Shown here one piece after another: positions 43,163 through 53,370 of a stretch of DNA of 64,000 bases (position 1 is the stretch's first letter; every line of letters begins with the position of its first letter). A program made the translations under genes and the position numbers. The notes under the pieces are model-generated. The model did no database searches and was not told the DNA's origin. It was given only the letters and a program-made list of their open reading frames with translations. The stretch covers positions 110,869,777-110,933,776 of the forward strand of contig CATIUR010000005.1 in assembly GCA_949592205.1 (NCBI GenBank), given 5' to 3'. This stretch comes from Helichrysum umbraculigerum (lineage: Eukaryota > Streptophyta > Magnoliopsida > Asterales > Asteraceae).

Positions 43163-44571
43163 GATTATGCGATTTGATTAAATCGTACACAATTTAAATC
43201 GAATGCAATCCGGTTCAGTTAATACGGACGTTGGTGAACAAATTTTATTAAATAATATAACATTATTTAATAACGTTATTATATCCAAAATATTATTTTT
43301 ATAATATTTCGTGCACAAATCGTATCGTACAAACAGTGACTACGCGATTAAAATATTAAACGCACAAACAAAATGAAACAAGTTAAGTTATATTTTATAA
43401 CTCAATTATAAAATATCTGATAAAATACTTCAACCAAAATATCGAGAAATTATTCGTATTTTAAAACATATAATTAAATGTTCTAAATAATTATTTAACG
43501 TTTAAATAATCGAGAAGACGAACACCGCACAGAGCGCGAATACACGGGGTTAAAAATTTGTGAAGCCCACACCTGTGGACCCCACGAAAATCAGCCAAAA
43601 AGGGGGGTCATCACCTCCCCCTTTCCTGATTCTCTTTCTCTTTCTCTTTCTCTTTCTCTCTTTCTTCCATTTTCCTTTCAAAACACTCACCACCATCACC
43701 ATCCAAAAACCACCAAAAAGCTCCACCAAACGACCTCATCTCATCTCGGACATTTGAAGAAAAACGTTCCCCTCGCAAGGATCTACATTTCTACCTTTTC
43801 GGTTTCTCCTCGTGTTAAGTTTGTAAGTTTCCGACAAAATCCGAAACTCTTCAATTTCACTTGTTTTTACTTGAATATGGGTTGTTTAAGCTTAAAATGT
43901 CCAAATATGGGTTGGGTAAAAGATTTGGACCAAACGGTCACCGGAAAACTCGTTTTCGACTCAAAATCCAGCCATCAGATTCAAGTGTCGCATGCGTCGC
44001 AGCAGTTTTGTGACACTTCCTTAAGTGTCGCACTCAGTGTCGCGTAAAAGCCCTAAATCTTGCGTCACTTGCCTAAGTGCCGCATGAAAACCCTCTTTTC
44101 ACGACTCTTGTTTAAGTGTCTCAAATTCATTACCCGACACTTCCCAACGACACTTCATTAAAGTGACGCCTATTTTTGTAACAGTACACTAGTGACACTT
44201 GTCTAAGTGTCGCCTATAATCAATTTACAATCCATGCGACACTTACCTCCAGTGCCGCAAACAAGTGTCACCACCTTCTGCGACACTTCACTAGGTGTCG
44301 CAATTACTACAGAGTTCACATTTTTATGCGACACTGCTTGAGTGTCGCCGAAAACTATTAAATGTCGCTTCAAGTGTCGCAGAAAAAAGAATGTTTACAA
44401 CTCATTTTTACTAAGTGTCGAGACCTAAATCTTTATCACTTGATTTCACCCAAATTCAAGTTTCAGATGCGTTTTTCACCAAAGCAATTCGGTATAAATA
44501 AAAAATTTTCGAGCTGACTTGGCATTTCGACCCCAACCAGGGGCCAGCCCCTTGGACCCCGCCAGGGGTTA
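43014..44571 (+). mobile_element. Element G 3' LTR, cut by Athila element K
   Basis: It parallels the 5' LTR from 26638, including the CT-rich tract (43610-43690), GTAAGTTTCCGAC (near 43823) and the hairpin array (43983-44381). It stops inside the GC-rich hairpin (GCCAGGGGTT) at about 44570. The TA microsatellite (about 43120-43160) is longer than in the 5' LTR. Confidence 0.9.
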
Positions 44572-45798
44572 TGATGAACGCCATAATGTGCTATTTTATA
44601 GTGCTAATTACTCCCTAGTTTGACTAGTTTCTTATGCATTTTATTTGAATTCGATACTCATTTCGTTCATATTTGCATTTAGGAATTAGCTGGAGCTTGA
44701 ATCGGAATAGAAGCTGAAAACGAGTGAGAATTGAAGAAAAGAAGTAAAAGAAAGGAAGTATGAAGAATAGTGGTCGATGGTTAAAATGTTGGAGAAATCA
44801 ATCCATACGGCGTATGGAATTCCATACGGCGTATGGATGAAGTGAGCCGGGCCGCCAGAATATGCGGGTTGGATCCGTGGGCTTCTCAATCCATACGGCG
44901 TATGGATGTCCATACGGCGTATGCATTGAGTCGACAGAAACCCTAAAAACCTCATTTTGCTCTCATTTTGCAACTATCTCACCCCACTTTTCTTCCAGTC
45001 GATTTCTCTGATCAAAAACCCTAATTCCGTTGATTTTTGAAGGCAAATGATAAAAAAAGAATTGAAGGCTTTCATTCGTTCAATCATTGTTTCGGTTTTT
45101 CGGTTCGAATTCATTACTTATTTTCATTTGAATATGATTATGATGTTGATTTCAATTCTGATTTTCAGTAACATAATGAGTGGCTAAGTTTTTAATACAA
45201 TTGTTTAGATGATAATACTCAGATGATGATTTGATTATTGAATTGTGGATTTATATCGGTTTTTATGAATGTTTGTATGTTTACTTGATGATCCACGTTT
45301 AATTATTGATTGTTGGTGATAACCTAGCGTGATTTTATGATTAATTGAGATTGAGTTCCTTTTGATTATAGAATTATTGATGATTGTTGATTTAAATTGA
45401 TAATTATCACTAAATAGATTGAGTTTGATAGGCTAGGGTTACTTATGATTGATGATTGGTAATGAACATGATAACTAATTATTAGTTATAAACTTTGTTG
45501 ATTCAAGTTGCAAAAGTAAATCATATAGACGGTGTAGTTTTAATCTATAACACAATTCGGTGGATAACGTTAAATTGAACTATTAGCGGGTTGAAAACAA
45601 CTTTATATCTTTCTTGATTGTGTTTAATCAGTTAATCTTGTAAGGATAACTGGTATATTTGGCATGTCACAATAAGAACCATATATTTGCAATTCAATAA
45701 AGTGATAATCATAATCTGAGGAAAATAGTCTAAACAATTGTATTTCTTTTATCATTTGAACTAAATCTTTTATTTAATTAAGTCATTTTATCATTTCT
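44572..45798 (+). mobile_element. Element K 5' LTR, first part
   Basis: It contains four copies of the palindrome CCATACGGCGTATGG at 44803, 44822, 44891 and 44910 (the last with its final base changed). From about 45000 it is AT-rich with no ORF or repeat I can support. It is interrupted at 45798 by J. Confidence 0.8.
44803..44923. repeat. Four CCATACGGCGTATGG palindromes in LTR of K
   Basis: Two tight pairs (19 bp apart within each pair). Arms CCATACG and CGTATGG are perfect around one G. The LTR of L has a different palindrome built on the same GTATAC/ATACGG letters. Confidence 0.85.
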
Positions 45799-46299
45799 TG
45801 TAACACCCCCAAATTTGTTTAGCGGAAGCGTTTAGTTTTAAGTACTGGGGTGTCACAATAATAAAGCATGCATACGTATCAGAGCTTATGATTACAACAG
45901 AACATAATATATTAAGATGCCAAAAGTATTAATTTCAAAGTTACAATTCATCGAATCGTATAAGTTAAAAGTAGTAAGTTTACAAAAGTAGATTTCTGAA
46001 ATATGACTAAAACATTTCAGTTATACTAAAGAAATCCATATGTTTCCAAAAGTTGGCATCCTAAGCTTCAAGGGTCGCCTAATTCTCCATGTGTGTTGGC
46101 GATCTTACATGCGCAGCTAATTCCCTGAAAAACATAGTAAAAGTCAACAACTAGGTTGAGTGAATTCACAGGTTTTATGTTGTATATTGTTGTTTCAAGT
46201 TTTGTAGTCACATTTGTTGGACCAAATACATTCGTAAATAGTAATTGCCATAATAGTCGAGTAATGTTTAGTGGAACGTCATCCAAAGTATAAGTTTGG

Positions 46300-46640
46300 T
46301 GGGTTGTTCGCCCAAAGGGTTAAGTTTATGTGGGATGTTGCCCATAAATAGTTGTGTGGGACGTTACCCAAAATATAAGTTTGAAAACGTGTTGCTGGTC
46401 GTTCTCCAGTAGTTTTAAAGTTTGAGTCGGTCGTTCTCCGACTAGTTACCAAATGTACCGGTCGTTCTCCGGTAAGATACCAAGTTAGCACCGGTCGTTC
46501 TCCGGTGAGATACATTGTTAGTACTGGTCGTTCTCCAGTAAGATACACTGTTAGTACCGGTCGTTCTCCGGTAAGATACCATGTTAGTGTCGGTCGTTCT
46601 CCGACAAGTTACCAATATGTACCGGTCGTTCTCCGGTAAG
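46300..46640 (-). repeat. Array of eleven covarying stem-loops, left LTR of J
   Basis: In plus-strand letters, eight units share the loop TCGTTCT. Stems are CTGG/CCAG (46395), AGTCGG/CCGACT (46426), TACCGG/CCGGTA (46457), CACCGG/CCGGTG (46489), TACTGG/CCAGTA (46523), TACCGG/CCGGTA (46555), TGTCGG/CCGACA (46589) and TACCGG/CCGGTA (46620). Three further units have TGGG/CCCA stems with loops TTGTTCG, ATGTTG and ACGTTA (46300-46372). Unit spacing is about 32 bp. All four outer stem positions vary between units and every change is matched on the other arm. The copy at 50822-51162 is the same except for one unit. Confidence 0.93.
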
Positions 46641-47291
46641 ATACCAATTTAGTTTCACATAGTGATAATAGTTTTTGTTTGGAATGCCATGTCGTACGGA
46701 CAGTTGTAGTAGTTGTCCACAGTTATAAGTTGTTTGTATGAGTGTGCCAAAGGCAGTTATATGATAGTTTGTATAGCAGTTTAACAGTTCAAGTACTCTA
46801 ATTGTTAGAGTAAGTAGTATGATAAATAATCATATAGTAAAAGCAGTTATGGCAATCAGTAATCAGTAAAGCAGTTGACTATGTTTTCCACCCCAAAAGT
46901 AGTTACAAACAGTAAAAGTAGGGGCTGTGAACTCACCTGTTGAGTTTAAGTAGTTGTGCGAGTGCTAGCAACCTAAGCCCAAGTACAGTCTGAAATCTCC
47001 TAACGTCCTAAACGTACGAGATTTAATAAGTAAGTGGATGTCTAAACTAATCATCCATGCTAGTGTTTGTACAACCAAGTCACGTCCAAATTGTTTGTTT
47101 AATGTTTATGTTTGTATTTCGTTGTTTGTGAAAATGTATACGACTCGTTGGTGATAGTTTGAAATCAACATTTCGATAAAACAAGTATGTTTGTAATGTT
47201 TGTATAGTTTGTGTATCGTATAATATGTGAGTATTTGATGCCGGTTAAGTTCGATACTTAGTGAAAAATTAGTTTAGAACATGCTGTTTTT

Positions 47292-47516
47292 AGCGACGTA
47301 AGGTGCGACGCTGGGTTGTTATGCGACGTAGGGTGCGACGTACGGGTCTACGTCGCATTCAGGTTTTGCGACGTCATGGGTTGCGTCGCATAGGCGACGT
47401 TCGCAATTTAATGCGACGTAGTGGGTTGCGTCGCTATATGCGACGTAAGGAAGGGTAATGCGACGTAAAGGCCTACGTCGCACTAATGTTTTTGGCCCAA
47501 AAGCGACGTAGTCGCC
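47292..47516 (-). repeat. GCGACGTA/TACGTCGC array, left LTR of J
   Basis: About a dozen GCGACGTA units or complements (TGCGACGTA, TACGTCGCA, GTTGCGTCGC). It occupies the place of the GTGTCGCA array of A, C and G, between the GTAAGT and GTGAGT sites. The right copy is at 51814-52038. Confidence 0.85.
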
Positions 47517-48388
47517 TGTTCGACGAACAGATCAAAGATAACGAGTTTTGGGTCGATTTCGGACGTTTTCAGTTGTATAAAACACTAAAACATGTAAATC
47601 TAAGTATATTAAACACTAAATAGCAATTATAACTTTGAAATCTAAAGATTTGCGGGATTTGTCGGAAACTTACGAGTGTCGGATTTGAAATCCGAAAAGG
47701 TAGAAGTGTAGATCGGGATGCCGTGGTCGTTTTATTCCAAAGGAGATATGTGATTCGGCGCCGTTTTAGTGTAGTTTTTATGTGATTTGTGTGGTTTGTG
47801 GGTGAGTTTAGAGAGAAGGAGGAGAAAGGGTAGAGAAGAGAGAGAAAGAGATAGGTGGAAAGTGGAAGAAAAGGGAGGTGGGGAGGGGGTTTTGTCCCCT
47901 TTTCGCCTCCGTGTTTTTGTCCCGTGTTCATTTGCCCGATCGTTAAATGTTATTTTTACTTTAACTATTATGTTTTTAATTACATTTTTCATTATTTTTA
48001 ATTAGGATCTTTTTATGAAACCAAATTAATAACTTTTATAAATTTCAAACTTTGTTTTATTTTAATTATAAAAGTTGACGTTTTGCGTTATAAATTGATA
48101 TGTAAATATTATCGACATAATATTTAATTGTTTTCTGCGTTATTTAATAATTTCGTTTAATTAAATAATTTTGTTCACCAAGAGTCGCATATTTTTGTCG
48201 CGTCTGTTTTCAATTGTTCAGTACGTAATTACAACTAATTACGAATATGTAATACTACGCGTATTATCTAGTTGGGCTATGCTAGACTTACCTCTAAAAT
48301 GTGTTGTGAATTCACTCAAGTAGGGAATTAGTCTAATAATGCAAGTGATTAACTTAATTAATCGTGTTTAAATTTGCGAGGTGTTACA

Positions 48389-48424
48389 TTCTCCCCTCGT
48401 TAGAGAAATCTCGTCCCGAGATTT
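48389..48424 (-). promoter_or_regulatory. Hairpin and polypurine tract of element J
   Basis: On the minus strand: arms AAATCTCG and CGAGATTT around GGA (48406-48424), then CGAGGGGAGAA up to the LTR. Compared with AATTTCG/CGAAATT in A, B, C and G, one T-A pair has become C-G on both arms. Confidence 0.87.
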
Positions 48425-48663
48425 AAAACCAAATCGGATCGCCCGCGGCGTATGTTCTCCGATGGGTCATGTTGTTAACAATAGTAATATTTTGCGTGGC
48501 GTTCAATTGTTGCCAGAAAGTTGTAACGGTTTAGTATACTCGCGGTATAGTTTAAATAGTTATGCGTTCGATAATAATCGAAGTTTACCAAGTGTTAATG
48601 TTGAATAGACATTCGAATGAAACGTATGTTAAATCGTAGCAATAGTCGTTAAAACGTACCGTG

Positions 48664-49884
48664 CTAGTTGAGGTCTGCAACCGTTTCTGGTGCACGGAGG
48701 ATGTATGCGCGGCTTGGAGTGTAGCCTTTGTTAACGGTGCGGTTGTTGTCGTTTTGATTGTTGCGGTTGTTGTTCGGGTTTTGGCATTGGTTTCGGTGAT
48801 GTCCAGGATCACCACACCTAAAGCAGCCGGTGTTTTGTACCTCGGAGGCGGCTGGAGGTGGTAGGTTTGTCCTACAGTTCTGTGCTAAGTGACCGGGACG
48901 TCTGCAGTTTTGACAAAATGTACAATCACCATCGTGGTGTCTCCCGCACTTATCACACCTCGGTTTGTTGCCAAGGTAGGTTTTGGGTCCAGAGTTGTTG
49001 ATTGCAGCGTAGGCTCGCGTGTTTCCCGGGTTTCTGTTTTGTTGACCCTGACGGTCGTTACCCTCGCCGTTCCATTTGCGTTTGTGGGTTCCAGATTCGC
49101 CCGCATCAGTACGGGTAGGTTCAGTTTTCCCTGTGATAGCTTTCAGGGTTCCTATCTCGACCGCGTCGTCGGTTAAGCTTTGAGCCAGGTCAACTGCGCT
49201 CCTAAAAGTGGCGGGTATGGAGGACATAATCATGCCTCGGATTTGTGGTGCCAAACCCCTGTTATAACGCTCAATGCGTTTGCTCTCGGGGGTTACCATG
49301 TGAGGCACCAGGCGTGCAAGCTCCTGGAATCTAGTTGTGTAACCGGAAATGTCAGCGCCGATCATTTGGATGTTCCAGAATTCGGTTTCAAGTTTTTGCA
49401 TCTCGTTGGGAGGGCAAAATTCCTCCATCAGCATTCGTTTCAGTGTCTCCCATGAGATGGAGTAAGCAGTTGGGCGTCCCATGATTTGTACCTGAGCGTT
49501 CCACCATGTTAGCGCTTTGTCGGCTAGAGTGCAGGTGGCGTATTTCACGATTTTGTCAGCAGCACAATCACTGATGTCGATCACTGACTCTGTTTTCTCG
49601 ATCCAGTGGACTAGGCCAACGGCCCCTTCAGTCCCGGTAAAGGTACTCGGTTTGCAGGCTTGGAATGTTTTGTAGGAACACCCCTGTTGGTTATTGGTTG
49701 GGGTTTCGCTGTTAACTGGGGTGGCTCCGCTATTGTTGGTCAGGTTTTCACGATTGCGGCTAGCCTCGTATTGTGCGATGGCTTCAGCCACGCGGCATTC
49801 GATAATCTGTTCGGTCGTTTCTGGAGGCGGTGGTGGAGGAATATTTCGTCGACTGTTTCGAGTATTTCTTTGTTTAGGCGGCAT
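48664..49884 (-). CDS. Element J Gag (406 aa), intact
   Basis: It starts MPPKQRNTRNSRRNIPPPPP. The capsid core has GTEGAVGLVHWIEKTESVI, LTWWNAQVQIMG, LMEEFCPPNEMQKLETEFW, YTTRFQELARLVPHMV and GLAPQIRGMI. The KRKWNGEGN linker is followed by CDKCGRHHDG, CQNCRRPGHLAQNC and CFRCGDPGHHRNQC, all intact. It ends RAPETVADLN with a stop, just where protease would begin in relatives (compare QDPNVVMGMFLLNDL). The frame is uninterrupted, as expected for a young element needing its own Gag. ATCTTTTCATCGCAG stands nine bases before the ATG, an acceptor-like sequence. J has no accessory coiled-coil ORF; the leader 49885-50304 has no ORF I can support. Confidence 0.93.
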   Translation of the reverse strand: MPPKQRNTRNSRRNIPPPPPPETTEQIIECRVAEAIAQYEASRNRENLTNNSGATPVNSETPTNNQQGCSYKTFQACKPSTFTGTEGAVGLVHWIEKTESVIDISDCAADKIVKYATCTLADKALTWWNAQVQIMGRPTAYSISWETLKRMLMEEFCPPNEMQKLETEFWNIQMIGADISGYTTRFQELARLVPHMVTPESKRIERYNRGLAPQIRGMIMSSIPATFRSAVDLAQSLTDDAVEIGTLKAITGKTEPTRTDAGESGTHKRKWNGEGNDRQGQQNRNPGNTRAYAAINNSGPKTYLGNKPRCDKCGRHHDGDCTFCQNCRRPGHLAQNCRTNLPPPAASEVQNTGCFRCGDPGHHRNQCQNPNNNRNNQNDNNRTVNKGYTPSRAYILRAPETVADLN

Positions 49885-50304
49885 GTTGACGTTCTGCGAT
49901 GAAAAGATGCAGAAGTCAATGCCAATGAAAAATATGTGAGGAATAGAGTTTCACATATTTCAATTTTCGAGTATCACAAGAAATTGTCGAATCCCCATCA
50001 CGTATCTTACGACTATGAAACACCCGTATGTACTTAGTATAATATAATCACGTTGGCCAGGCGTCATTATATGATGCCAAATACATACTTCTTTTCATCA
50101 ACCGTTTAATCACGATCAGGTTCATATGAGATCAGAGTACAATGAACGAGTCGAATGTGGTGAATAGTTCACGCGTATCGAGTTATCGTAACGATAGTTT
50201 AGATGTATGCAAATGTATGTATGCATGTACGTTCTAGCCAAGGCTATAGTCTAGGTCTCTAGGTCTCTAAGTCACCTAAAGTTTCCTAGTTCGCTATAAC
50301 CATT

Positions 50305-50317
50305 GGCTCTGATACCA
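50305..50317 (-). promoter_or_regulatory. Primer-binding site of element J
   Basis: The minus strand reads TGGTATCAGAGCC, an exact initiator tRNA-Met site three bases after the LTR end at 50321. Confidence 0.88.
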
Positions 50318-50320
50318 ATC

Positions 50321-52910
50321 TGTAACACCCCCAAATTTGTTTAGCGGAAGCGTTTAGTTTTAAGTACTGGGGTGTCACAATAATAAAGCATGCATACGTA
50401 TCAGAGCTTATGATTACAACAGAACATAATATATTAAGATGCCAAAAGTATTAATTTCAAAGTTACAATTCATCGAATCGTATAAGTTAAAAGTAGTAAG
50501 TTTACAAAAGTAGATTTCTGAAATATGACTAAAACATTTCAGTTATACTAAAGAAATCCATATGTTTCCAAAAGTTGGCATCCTAAGCTTCAAGGGTCGC
50601 CTAATTCTCCATGTGTGTTGGCGATCTTACATGCGCAGCTAATTCCCTGAAAAACATAGTAAAAGTCAACAACTAGGTTGAGTGAATTCACAGGTTTTAT
50701 GTTGTATATTGTTGTTTCAAGTTTTGTAGTCACATTTGTTGGACCAAATACATTCGTAAATAGTAATTGCCATAATAGTCGAGTAATGTTTAGTGGAACG
50801 TCATCCAAAGTATAAGTTTGGTGGGTTGTTCGCCCAAAGGGTTAAGTTTATGTGGGATGTTGCCCATAAATAGTTGTGTGGGACGTTACCCAAAATATAA
50901 GTTTGAAAACGTGTTGCTGGTCGTTCTCCAGTAGTTTTAAAGTTTGAGTCGGTCGTTCTCCGACTAGTTACCAAATGTACCGGTCGTTCTCCGGTAAGAT
51001 ACCAAGTTAGCACCGGTCGTTCTCCGGTGAGATACATTGTTAGTACTGGTCGTTCTCCAGTAAGATACACTGTTAGTACCGGTCGTTCTCCGGTAAGATA
51101 CCATGTTAGTGTCGGTCGTTCTCCGACAAGTTACCAATATGTACCAGTCGTTCTCCGGTAAGATACCAATTTAGTTTCACATAGTGATAATAGTTTTTGT
51201 TTGGAATGCCATGTCGTACGGACAGTTGTAGTAGTTGTCCACAGTTATAAGTTGTTTGTATGAGTGTGCCAAAGGCAGTTATATGATAGTTTGTATAGCA
51301 GTTTAACAGTTCAAGTACTCTAATTGTTAGAGTAAGTAGTATGATAAATAATCATATAGTAAAAGCAGTTATGGCAATCAGTAATCAGTAAAGCAGTTGA
51401 CTATGTTTTCCACCCCAAAAGTAGTTACAAACAGTAAAAGTAGGGGCTGTGAACTCACCTGTTGAGTTTAAGTAGTTGTGCGAGGGCTAGCAACCTAAGC
51501 CCAAGTACAGTCTGAAATCTCCTAACGTCCTAAACGTACGAGATTTAATAAGTAAGTGGATGTCTAAACTAATCATCCATGCTAGTGTTTGTACAACCAA
51601 GTCACGTCCAAATTGTTTGTTTAATGTTTATGTTTGTATTTCGTTGTTTGTGAAAATGTATACGACTCGTTGGTGATAGTTTGAAATCAACATTTCGATA
51701 AAACAAGTATGTTTGTAATGTTTGTATAGTTTGTGTATCGTATAATATGTGAGTATTTGATGCCGGTTAAGTTCGATACTTAGTGAAAAATTAGTTTAGA
51801 ACCTGCTGTTTTTAGCGACGTAAGGTGCGACGCTGGGTTGTTATGCGACGTAGGGTGCGACGTACGGGTCTACGTCGCATTCAGGTTTTGCGACGTCATG
51901 GGTTGCGTCGCATAGGCGACGTTCGCAATTTAATGCGACGTAGTGGGTTGCGTCGCTATATGCGACGTAAGGAAGGGTAATGCGACGTAAAGGCCTACGT
52001 CGCACTAATGTTTTTGGCCCAAAAGCAACGTAGTCGCCTGTTCGACGAACAGATCAAAGATAACGAGTTTTGGGTCGATTTCGGACGTTTTCGGTTGTAT
52101 AAAACACTAAAACATGTAAATCTAAGTATATTAAACACTAAATAGCAATTATAACTTTGAAATCTAAAGATTTGCGGGATTTGTCGGAAACTTACGAGTG
52201 TCGGATTTGAAATCCGAAAAGGTAGAAGTGTAGATCGGGATGCCGTGGTCGTTTTATTCCAAAGGAGATATGTGATTCGGCGCCGTTTTAGTGTAGTTTT
52301 TATGTGATTTGTGTGGTTTGTGGGTGAGTTTAGAGAGAAGGAGGAGAAAGGGTAGAGAAGAGAGAGAAAGAGATAGGTGGAAAGTGGAAGAAAAGGGAGG
52401 TGGGGAGGGGGTTTTGTCCCCTTTTCGCCTCCGTGTTTTTGTCCCGTGTTCGTTTGCCCGATCGTTAAATGTTATTTTTACTTTAACTATTATGTTTTTA
52501 ATTACATTTTTCATTATTTTTAATTAGGATCTTTTTATGAAACCAAATTAATAACTTTTATAAATTTCAAACTTTGTTTTATTTTAATTATAAAAGTTGA
52601 CGTTTTGCGTTATAAATTGATATGTAAATATTATCGACATAATATTTAATTGTTTTCTGCGTTATTTAATAATTTCGTTTAATTAAATAATTTTGTTCAC
52701 CAAGAGTCGCATATTTTTGTCGCGTCTGTTTTCAATTGTTCAGTACGTAATTACAACTAATTACGAATATGTAATACTACGCGTATTATCTAGTTGGGCT
52801 ATGCTAGACTTACCTCTAAAATGTGTTGTGAATTCACTCAAGTAGGGAATTAGTCTAATAATGCAAGTGATTAACTTAATTAATCGTGTTTAAATTTGCG
52901 AGGTGTTACA
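50321..52910 (-). mobile_element. Element J 5' LTR (right copy)
   Basis: 2590 bp, offset exactly 4522 from the left copy. Differences noted: GCGAGGGCTAG near 51484, TACCAGTCG near 51143 (breaks one stem of the array), AACCTGCTG near 51804, AAAAGCAACG near 52026, TTTTCGGTTG near 52091 and GTTCGTTTG near 52451. It ends AGGTGTTACA at 52910. Confidence 0.93.
50822..51162 (-). repeat. Array of eleven stem-loops, right LTR of J
   Basis: Same units as 46300-46640. The last unit reads TACCAG/CCGGTA, a single unpaired change, so one of the two copies has just begun to decay. Confidence 0.9.
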
Positions 52911-53178
52911 ATTCTCTATTTTATAATTAAGTTTATTTAATAAATCATTTCTTATAATTGTTTATCAATTGTTCGATCGGAACTAAAACGTCCCCACCTA
53001 TTACTGCTTTAATTAATTGTAATTATTTCCAATTTGTTAGAAGTTGACATCCGTTCCCTGTGTTCGACTCGGACTTACTGAGCTATACTATATTCTGACC
53101 AGGTATTCTTGCATGTGTTGTGCGTAGTAAGTTAGGTATTTCCATTTTTAAAACTAAAGCCCCGTTTACACAGCATCA
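52911..53178 (+). mobile_element. Element K 5' LTR, second part
   Basis: It resumes ATTCTCTATTTTATAATT after J and ends TTTACACAGCATCA at 53178. AT-rich, with no other feature. Confidence 0.8.
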
Positions 53179-53184
53179 AGTTTT

Positions 53185-53202
53185 TGGCGCCGCTGCCGGG
53201 GA
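53185..53202 (+). promoter_or_regulatory. Primer-binding site of element K
   Basis: TGGCGCCGCTGCCGGGGA. Athila-type elements use tRNA-Asp with TGGCGCCGTTGCCGGGGA, so there is one difference. It lies six bases after the LTR end. Confidence 0.88.
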
Positions 53203-53370
53203 GCGGTTTGTTTCAATTAAATAAATTGGAAGTTATCTTTTGTTTATTACTTTTAGTTAGTTTATTATTTGTTCGGTATTTTGTTTAGTTAATTTCCTTT
53301 TCACTTTAGTTTATAATTAAGTAGTTAGGTAGCCTGTTTTGCTGACTTGTCAAGTACGTTACAGGAGTTT

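Larger units (their letters stand above)
26638..44571 (+). mobile_element. Element G: Tekay chromovirus, interrupted by H (with I) and cut by K
   Basis: 5' LTR 26638-29279, primer site, accessory ORF, gag, pol (split at 31568/39737 by solo LTR H), polypurine tract and a 3' LTR from 43014, cut at 44571 by Athila element K. The two LTR starts agree closely (TGTGACACCCGTCAATTTAG in both), confirming they belong together. Pol carries several stops and frameshifts, so G is dead. The remainder of its 3' LTR must lie right of the window, beyond K. Confidence 0.9.
45799..48388 (-). mobile_element. Element J 3' LTR (left copy)
   Basis: On the minus strand it begins TGTAACACCTCGC (48388) and ends GGGGGTGTTACA (45799). 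Transcript-order landmarks: TTGGTGA (48175-48181), CT-rich tract (about 47880-47810), GTAAGTTTCCGAC (47673-47661), CGACGT array (47516-47292), TCACCAA (47154-47148), CAACAG/GTGAGT (46940-46931), stem-loop array (46640-46300) and TTTTTCAG/GGAATTAG (about 46133-46118). Confidence 0.93.
45799..52910 (-). mobile_element. Element J: gag-only Tekay-like element (7112 bp), very recent
   Basis: Two 2590-bp LTRs (45799-48388 and 50321-52910) flank only 1932 bp of internal sequence with one gag ORF. The minus-strand order is 5' LTR (right), primer site, gag, hairpin, polypurine tract, 3' LTR (left). I found six substitutions between the LTRs (about 0.2 percent) and no length difference, so it is the youngest insertion here. 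The flanks are TTTCT (45794-45798) and ATTCT (52911-52915), a duplication with one mismatch. With no pol it depends on enzymes of other elements. Confidence 0.93.

Noticed and set aside
46279..46548. Minus-strand ORF with repeated YLTGERPV, recalling zinc-finger linkers (TGERP)
   Set aside because: It is translation of the stem-loop array; no Cys or His pairs accompany it, and the paired stems explain the sequence.
48889..49902. Plus-strand ORFs opposite gag of J, and 9702-9980 opposite gag of B
   Set aside because: They are antisense shadows of well-supported minus-strand gag frames, with no domain of their own.
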